DNA of 64,000 nucleotides, taken from Lactobacillus sp. W8174 (GTDB taxonomy: Bacteria; Bacillota; Bacilli; Lactobacillales; Lactobacillaceae). The translations under genes and the position numbers were made by a program. The stretch covers positions 1-64,000 of the forward strand of contig NZ_JACFRN010000007.1 of the NCBI RefSeq assembly GCF_016100975.1, written 5' to 3'. The stretch's first letter is position 1. Every line of letters begins with the position of its first letter. Shown piece by piece: positions 58,643 through 64,000 of the stretch. The notes beneath the pieces are model-generated. The model did not search any database. It saw nothing but the letters and a program-made list of their open reading frames with translations, and was not told the DNA's origin.

Positions 58643-61504
58643 ATGAAGGAGGAGAGAAAAATTAATAAAGCAACTAACTCAAATCAAAAAACAGAAACTA
58701 GTGATTTAGAATTGCAACATATCACTGAGGTAACACAACAAACAGATTATTTTGAGATTCATTATGCACATGGATTGACTGGTCGCCTCTACATACTAGA
58801 TGCAAAAACATTCAGGTTATATATTGATCCAAGCCAGAAATTTCAGGAGCCGGAACAATCAGAAGAAGGATTGCATGCTCAAATTTTCTTGACAGATATT
58901 TATAGCGCCAAAGGAATGAATGGTACCAATCTCCAGACAACCAAAAACGGCTGGCAAATTGATACAGGTGCAGTTGAAATTAATTTAGTTAAAAATGACG
59001 CTACTATGAGTGTTACAAAAAAAGGTAGATTAATATTAAAAGAGGCACGCCCGATTGAACTGACAAATTCGGCCACTGCTCAAACTTTAGTTGATCATAA
59101 TAGTAATTACTTTGGTGGAGGTACCCAAAACGGCCGTTTCACACTAGCAGGAGAAAAAATCGAAATTGTTAATACTAATAACTGGGTTGATCAAGGTGTA
59201 GCTTCACCTAATCCTTTTTACTGGTCAACTGCCGGTTACGGTGTAATTCGTAATACTTTTAAGCCCGGACATTATGACTTTAATAGCAATTCGAATGACG
59301 AGATTACGACTGTTCATGAAGAAAATCGTTTTGATGCCATTTATTTCTTTGCCAACTCAGCATATAAATTAATTAATGCATATCATAAGCTAACTGGCAG
59401 GCCTGCCCTGACACCAGTTTTCGGCTTTTATGAAGCTCATCTAAATGCATATAACCGTGACTATTGGGTTGAGGTCAAATCTGATGAAAAAGGAGCTATC
59501 AAATATCCTGATGGCAAGTATTATCGTGAATATCAGCCAAAAGATTTACCGGCAGAATTAAAACCAAAGTCAATCAGAGAAACGTTAAATGGCGAGCACG
59601 GTGGTATTTCTTATCAGTTTAGTGCCCGAGCAATGCTCGAACAATATTTGCAAAATGATATGCCTATAGGCTGGTTCTTGCCTAATGATGGTTATGGGGC
59701 TGGATATGGTCAGACAGATACTTTGGAAGGCAATCTCAAAAATTTAGCTGAGTTTGTTAAATATGCTAATAGTAAAGGTGTGCAAGTAGGACTTTGGACC
59801 CAGCAAAATCTTGCCCCAGTAGATCCTGAAAATCCTAAACCAGATGACCGTGATTTTGAAAAAGAACTGGTAGCCGGCGTCACTGCACTTAAAACAGATG
59901 AGGCCTGGGTTGGCCACGGTTATTCGTTCGGCTTAAATGCCACTCAAAGTACTGCCAAGATGATTGCCAAAATCAAAGGTGATCAACTGCGACCATTTAT
60001 TATTACTGTTGATGGCTGGGCAGGAACTCAAAATACCAGTACAGTTTGGACTGGGGATGAAGTAGGTGGTGAATGGGAATATATTCGCTTCCAAATACCA
60101 ACTTATATTGGCGAAGGGCTCTCAGGGCAGCCTAATGTTGCGTCAGACATGGATGGTATTTTTGGAGGTCAACAGCCTATTATCAATACCAGAGATTATC
60201 AATGGAAAGCTTTCACCCCCATTCAATTAAATATGGATGGCTGGGGGAAAAATCCTAAAAATCCCTTTGTGTTTGGTGGTATTACAAATAAGCTTAACCG
60301 CGCATATCTCAAGCAGAAATCAATGATGATGCCGTACATTTATAGCATCGCAGCGCAAGCAACTTTTACCAGTAAGCCCATGGTGCGAGCTATGTTTTTG
60401 GAATATCCTGATGTGCCTGAATTTTATACTAATTTGGTCAGATACCAGTATTTGTGGGGAGAGAACTTCTTAGTTGCTCCGATTTATCAAGATACTGCCG
60501 TTGATGAAGCGGGAAATGATATCAGAAACGAAATTTATTTGCCTGATGAAAAGCAAATTTGGATAGATTTCTTTACTGGTCAAGAATATCGTGGCGGTCA
60601 AGTAATTAATAACTTCGCTGCACCATTATGGAAGTTGCCTGTATTTGTTAAAGCAGGAGCAATCGTTCCAGTAGCACCAGCAACTAACACACCTCAGGAA
60701 TACCTTGATCTGAAAAAGCAACGGCAATTTGTAGTTTATCCAAGTGGAAACAGCAGCTTTACAGTTTATGAAGATGATGGCTTTTCTGCTAAGTATGAGC
60801 AAGATGAATATGCTCAAACCAAAATTAGCAGTCAATTGCTGGGTTCTGTCTTGACTATCAAAATTGACAAAACCAAAGGTACATATGCTGGTTTTGATCC
60901 TGAAAAAGCAACAGAAGTTGATATCAGAACTAAAAAGGCACCGGAAGCGATCAAAGCTTTGGTAGGCAACCAAGAAATTAATTTGACTGAAGTAAATAGT
61001 ATAGCTGAATTTCAAAATCAAGAAAATTGCTATTTCTTTGATCAAAACTACCTAGTTAACCCTTACCTAAAAGAATTTAGTACAGATTTAAAGCAGACAT
61101 TTTTGAGAATAAAAATAGGCCAGATTAATACTAGTCAAAACGAAATAACTGTTAAAATTACTGGCATTGATACAAGTGCAAGACCGCTTAACAGTTTGCC
61201 AGCAGAAGATGATTCTTTGACAACTCCGACTAATTTAGCACAAGATAAGGAAAAAACTACTGCAGATTCCATCACGGTATCATGGCAACCGGTATCTGAT
61301 TGCGATAGTTATCAGCTTAAAATTGATGATGTCTTATATACTAATATTAAAAAAGCAAGTTATACTTTAAGCAGCCTGAAGTCTGAATCTGAACATACTT
61401 TTGAGGTAAGAGCAGTTAAGGACTTAAAGGCATCTCCTTGGGGAACAAGATTTAACTGTAAAACTAAAAAAGCTAAAAAAACTGACAAAGTTGAGCAGAA
61501 GTAA
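58643..61504 (+). CDS. GH31 glycosidase with C-terminal fibronectin type III domain (candidate alpha-N-acetylgalactosaminidase)
   Basis: 953 residues, no signal peptide. An N-terminal beta-sandwich (about 40-240) precedes a GH31 barrel (about 240-630) with GWFLPNDGYGAGYG, IITVDGWAG (Asp457 as candidate nucleophile) and ASDMDGIFGG (Asp502 or 504 as candidate acid/base). A proximal beta domain and a FN3 module (about 865-945, ITVSWQPVSDCDSYQL) follow. A GH31 subgroup with alpha-N-acetylgalactosaminidase activity and an FN3 module is known in Enterococcus. With the neighbouring aga PTS and agaS this is the best guess. The start may be ATG 58643 or a rare codon downstream of the AAGGAGGAG at 58646. 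Confidence 0.82.
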   Translation: MKEERKINKATNSNQKTETSDLELQHITEVTQQTDYFEIHYAHGLTGRLYILDAKTFRLYIDPSQKFQEPEQSEEGLHAQIFLTDIYSAKGMNGTNLQTTKNGWQIDTGAVEINLVKNDATMSVTKKGRLILKEARPIELTNSATAQTLVDHNSNYFGGGTQNGRFTLAGEKIEIVNTNNWVDQGVASPNPFYWSTAGYGVIRNTFKPGHYDFNSNSNDEITTVHEENRFDAIYFFANSAYKLINAYHKLTGRPALTPVFGFYEAHLNAYNRDYWVEVKSDEKGAIKYPDGKYYREYQPKDLPAELKPKSIRETLNGEHGGISYQFSARAMLEQYLQNDMPIGWFLPNDGYGAGYGQTDTLEGNLKNLAEFVKYANSKGVQVGLWTQQNLAPVDPENPKPDDRDFEKELVAGVTALKTDEAWVGHGYSFGLNATQSTAKMIAKIKGDQLRPFIITVDGWAGTQNTSTVWTGDEVGGEWEYIRFQIPTYIGEGLSGQPNVASDMDGIFGGQQPIINTRDYQWKAFTPIQLNMDGWGKNPKNPFVFGGITNKLNRAYLKQKSMMMPYIYSIAAQATFTSKPMVRAMFLEYPDVPEFYTNLVRYQYLWGENFLVAPIYQDTAVDEAGNDIRNEIYLPDEKQIWIDFFTGQEYRGGQVINNFAAPLWKLPVFVKAGAIVPVAPATNTPQEYLDLKKQRQFVVYPSGNSSFTVYEDDGFSAKYEQDEYAQTKISSQLLGSVLTIKIDKTKGTYAGFDPEKATEVDIRTKKAPEAIKALVGNQEINLTEVNSIAEFQNQENCYFFDQNYLVNPYLKEFSTDLKQTFLRIKIGQINTSQNEITVKITGIDTSARPLNSLPAEDDSLTTPTNLAQDKEKTTADSITVSWQPVSDCDSYQLKIDDVLYTNIKKASYTLSSLKSESEHTFEVRAVKDLKASPWGTRFNCKTKKAKKTDKVEQK

Positions 61505-61648
61505 TTTGTGTAAAGCAAGGTAAATGTTTTCTGAATTATTTATAATTGTGAAAAAGTTTACTAAAATTCTTGCTTTTCTTTAAAAGGCAACTTTATCAGT
61601 ATATAATAATAGTTGTGCGATTAAAGAAAATGTTAAAGGAGATATATA

Positions 61649-62644
61649 ATGAAAACAATTTCTGCAGCAGTTGCCAAACATATGGCAAACTTGTCAACAA
61701 CTGATGGTATAATCAGTGCTTTGGCAATCGATCAACGTGGCTCTTTGAAAAAGATGTTAGCAGAGGCCGCTAATAAACCTGCTGATGAAACAACTATTGT
61801 TGATTTTAAAAAAGCAGTTTCCAGTGAGTTGACTCCTTATGCTTCATCAATTTTGACTGACCCAGAATATGGTTTACCAGCAACTAAAGTGAGAGACAAA
61901 AATTGCGGATTATTACTTTCTTATGAAAAAACCGGGTATGATACAACCGAACCTGGCAGAATGCCTGACTTAATTGCTAATCAGTCTGGATTAAGGATTA
62001 AAAATGAAGGCGGAGATGCCATTAAGTTTTTGGTTTACTATGATCCTGACGAAGGTCAAGAAATTAATGATAAAAAGCAAGCTTTCGTTGAGAGAGTTGG
62101 TGCAGAAGCAAAAGCAAATGAATTGCCATTCTTTTTGGAAGTTTTGACTTATGACGCAAATATCGCTGACGCTAAGAGTGAAGAATTTGCGAAAGTTAAA
62201 GCTGATAAGGTCTTGAAGACAATGAAAGAATTTTCAAAACCTGAATACGATGTAACTGTACTTAAAGTTGAAATTCCGTTTAACATTAAGTTTGTTGCAG
62301 GCTTTAATGGAGACAACAACGTTGTTTACACTCAAGAAGAAGCTAAGGATCTGCTTAAAAAGCAGTCTGAGATAACTGATTTGCCTTATATTTTCTTATC
62401 TGCTGGTGTAACCAGTGAAGAGTTTATTGCTGAAATTAAAATGGCTGAAGAAGCAGGTGCTGACTTCAACGGTGTTCTTTGCGGTCGTGCTACTTGGAAA
62501 CCAGCAATCAAGCCATTTGCTGCTGAAAGTGAAGAAGCAGGTAGAAAATGGCTATCAACTCATGGCAAAGAAAATATTGAAAACTTAAATGAGGCTCTAA
62601 AAGGAGCTAAATCTTGGCGCGATAAGCTAGAAGTTGCTGAATAA
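61649..62644 (+). CDS. lacD: tagatose-1,6-bisphosphate aldolase (LacD)
   Basis: 331 residues, class I aldolase of the LacD family. It cleaves tagatose-1,6-bisphosphate to dihydroxyacetone phosphate and glyceraldehyde-3-phosphate. IISALAIDQRGSLKKML near the N-terminus, a KVEIPFN segment carrying the likely Schiff-base Lys (about 205), and GVLCGRATWKPAI near the end. AAAGGAG precedes the start. Separated by 26 kb from lacAB, it serves both the galactose and galactosamine routes. Monocistronic, ending at a bidirectional terminator. Confidence 0.93.
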   Translation: MKTISAAVAKHMANLSTTDGIISALAIDQRGSLKKMLAEAANKPADETTIVDFKKAVSSELTPYASSILTDPEYGLPATKVRDKNCGLLLSYEKTGYDTTEPGRMPDLIANQSGLRIKNEGGDAIKFLVYYDPDEGQEINDKKQAFVERVGAEAKANELPFFLEVLTYDANIADAKSEEFAKVKADKVLKTMKEFSKPEYDVTVLKVEIPFNIKFVAGFNGDNNVVYTQEEAKDLLKKQSEITDLPYIFLSAGVTSEEFIAEIKMAEEAGADFNGVLCGRATWKPAIKPFAAESEEAGRKWLSTHGKENIENLNEALKGAKSWRDKLEVAE

Positions 62645-62660
62645 TTTTACCTATTAACTA

Positions 62661-62702
62661 AAAAGCTTTCTATACTTCAATTAGTATAGAAGGCTTTTTA
62701 TT
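62661..62702. terminator. bidirectional terminator between lacD and the RpiR gene
   Basis: A 16-bp stem (62661-62676 with 62683-62698, one G-T pair) flanked by A and T runs. Confidence 0.92.
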
Positions 62703-63459
62703 TGCTCTTATAAAAATCAGACCTGACCGAGTATGCATCACAAAAAATGCGGGTCATTATTTGCAGGGGCAGTCGTGATCTGACCTCATATTCGGGAAAA
62801 TAGTTGGTTTTAGATTTGTAACCGATAAAGCAGAGAGTGGATAAGGGCAAAATGCTGCCTGATGAATTAGTAGTGAAAGTCAAAATTGGGACTTCATTTT
62901 TATTTAGAGCTTTAGCTGCGGTAACCAATTCCTCAGTTTCCCCATTAAGAGTAATAAAAATTACTAATGAGTCTTTTTTTATTTTACAAGCGATCGTCTT
63001 AATAATATTCGGGTCTGAATGAAATTCACAATATTTTCCAGTTAATTGCAATTTGACCATCATTTCGTGAGCAATTGATTCAGATAGGCCGCGAGCAAAA
63101 ATAAAAACGATTTTAGCTTGTTTAGTCAGTGATATACTGTCCTCAATTGTGCTGTAACTTAGGTTATGCAGCGTATTGTTCATTTCAATTTCGTTTTTAG
63201 TAATCACGCTTTTGATTTTATCGTCAGCATCATTTAGCACACTAAAAGTAGAATTTGAATTGCTTTTTAGTTTCAAAGATTCGCGGTAAGAGGTGTAACC
63301 GCTGTAACCCATTTTTTGCATGGTACGCACAATTGTTGCAGTTGAGACATTTGCAAATTGACTTAGTTTTACTATCGACATATTAGCAATCTTTTGAGGA
63401 TTATTTTCTACGATATTCCAGAGATGTAATTCTGCTGAGGAAAGTTCTTTATTTGGCAT
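62698..63459 (-). CDS. MurR/RpiR-family regulator with SIS domain
   Basis: 253 residues. The N-terminal HTH_6 (about 1-75) has IANMSIVKLSQFANVSTATIVRTMQKMGYSGY. The C-terminal SIS domain (about 105-240), with IFARGLSESIAHEMMVKL and ITLNGETEELV, binds a sugar phosphate. It is divergent from the PfkB-family kinase gene at 63583, so it most likely controls that gene and perhaps lacD. A cre-like site lies in the shared gap. Confidence 0.9.
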   Translation of the reverse strand: MPNKELSSAELHLWNIVENNPQKIANMSIVKLSQFANVSTATIVRTMQKMGYSGYTSYRESLKLKSNSNSTFSVLNDADDKIKSVITKNEIEMNNTLHNLSYSTIEDSISLTKQAKIVFIFARGLSESIAHEMMVKLQLTGKYCEFHSDPNIIKTIACKIKKDSLVIFITLNGETEELVTAAKALNKNEVPILTFTTNSSGSILPLSTLCFIGYKSKTNYFPEYEVRSRLPLQIMTRIFCDAYSVRSDFYKSK

Positions 63460-63497
63460 ATATACGCTCCTTTTGTAAATAGTTTCCCAATAATTAT

Positions 63498-63511
63498 AGT
63501 AAACGCTATCA
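63498..63511. promoter_or_regulatory. cre-like site in the rpiR/kinase gap
   Basis: AGTAAACGCTATCA has one mismatch to the cre consensus TGNAANCGNTNNCA. It is placed between the divergent regulator and kinase genes. Confidence 0.6.
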
Positions 63512-63582
63512 ATTTGGAAAAACGTTACACTTTTTAACTTCTATAATAATAATGCAAAAGGCAAAAAAAAGGGGAGAAATCT

Positions 63583-64000
63583 TTGATTTACACAATAACG
63601 TTGAACCCAGCGATTGATTTGGTAATTGTTACCCAAAAGCTGGAACCAAAGGTAGTTAATAGAACTGAAAAATTTGAATTGCAACCTAATGGTAAAGGAG
63701 TCAATGTTTCGTTCATTTTAAAGAAATTAGGCATTGATAGTGTAGCTACTGGTATTGGTGGCGGCTTTACATTAGATTATGTGATCTCAGGTTTAAAGGA
63801 AAAGGGAATTCACACCAATTTCTTGAAGGTAAAAGATCTAACCAGGGTTAACGTTTTTACAGACGTTTTAGATGAAAAAACGGAATACAAGCAAGTTAAT
63901 CCGGGTCCAGAAGTTAGCTTGGAAAAACAAAACCAATTTTTGGATTATCTTGAAAGCACGCTAACTAAGGATGATATGGTAGTTGTTTCCGGCAGTTTTT
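63583..64000 (+). CDS. PfkB-family hexose-phosphate kinase, 5' part (1-phosphofructokinase or tagatose-6-phosphate kinase)
   Basis: 139 codons are visible before the window ends. The TTG start lies six bases after GGGGAG. IYTITLNPAIDLVIV, LQPNGKGVNVSFILKKLG and GGGFTLDYVISGLKEKGI are shared by FruK and LacC. With lacD just upstream and no other tagatose-6-phosphate kinase in the window, a LacC role is attractive, though the LNPAIDLVI start fits FruK equally well. If a fructose PTS gene follows outside the window, FruK would be favoured. Confidence 0.85.
   Translation, partial: MIYTITLNPAIDLVIVTQKLEPKVVNRTEKFELQPNGKGVNVSFILKKLGIDSVATGIGGGFTLDYVISGLKEKGIHTNFLKVKDLTRVNVFTDVLDEKTEYKQVNPGPEVSLEKQNQFLDYLESTLTKDDMVVVSGSF

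Overview
The window looks like the chromosome of a low-GC Lactobacillus (sensu stricto type). Supporting signs are AT-rich sequence, strong AAGGAGG ribosome sites with frequent GTG/TTG starts, tRNA genes without an encoded CCA, a manLMNO glucose/mannose phosphotransferase (PTS) operon, SEC10/PgrA-domain and Lys/His-rich secreted proteins, and a tagatose-6-phosphate pathway. The species cannot be fixed from the sequence alone.

Layout. 1-105: 3' part of a tRNA-Asn gene and its terminator. 170-3383: manLMNO. 3500-7533: an amino-acid permease, a GNAT acetyltransferase, galE and a nitroreductase. 7601-7673: tRNA-Thr(CGT), followed by a variable, AT-rich region to about 20.3 kb. That region holds a lipoprotein, a ribbon-helix-helix regulator, a CFI-box-like protein, several small secreted proteins (one with a frameshifted signal peptide), a SEC10/PgrA protein, a tandem array of secreted zinc metalloproteases (one intact, two broken), a frameshifted plasmid-type RepB, a HigBA module whose toxin carries an amber codon, a two-gene cluster with a SMUG2-like DNA glycosylase preceded by a LexA-like box, and a BspA-like surface protein. 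20.3-24.8 kb: a TipAS-type MerR regulator, a D-2-hydroxyacid dehydrogenase and two zinc-ribbon membrane proteins.

25.2-32.5 kb: a mannose-family PTS locus with two SIS-domain enzymes, one FrlB-like. It is predicted to import and deglycate fructoselysine/glucoselysine-type Amadori products. Two GntR regulators and a second transcription unit (IIA plus a duplicate IIC) accompany it. 32.5-35.8 kb: an orphan PhnD-like lipoprotein behind a structured leader, then lacR-lacA-lacB. 36.2-48.8 kb: a complete glycosaminoglycan utilisation locus. It has a secreted beta-helix protein, a four-gene PTS, a YajC paralogue, unsaturated glucuronyl hydrolase, a heparinase II/III-family lyase, KduI, KduD, KDG kinase, KDPG aldolase, an IclR regulator and an uncharacterised discoidin-like protein. 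48.8-51.4 kb: a galactitol-type PTS (gatABC). 51.6-56.4 kb: a GntR regulator, AgaS and a second four-gene PTS for galactosamine/N-acetylgalactosamine. 56.4-64 kb: an unidentified hydrolase-like protein, a GH31 enzyme with a fibronectin III domain, lacD, a RpiR regulator and the start of a PfkB-family sugar-phosphate kinase.

How it works together. The second half is a sugar-scavenging region. Five PTS permeases feed the tagatose route (LacAB, AgaS, LacD and perhaps the terminal kinase), the 2-keto-3-deoxygluconate route (KduI/KduD/KdgK/KdgA) and Amadori deglycation. Several promoters carry cre-like catabolite sites, consistent with CcpA control. The first third is accessory DNA behind a tRNA gene, with decaying plasmid and toxin-antitoxin genes. 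I see no CRISPR array, rRNA gene or recognisable insertion sequence.
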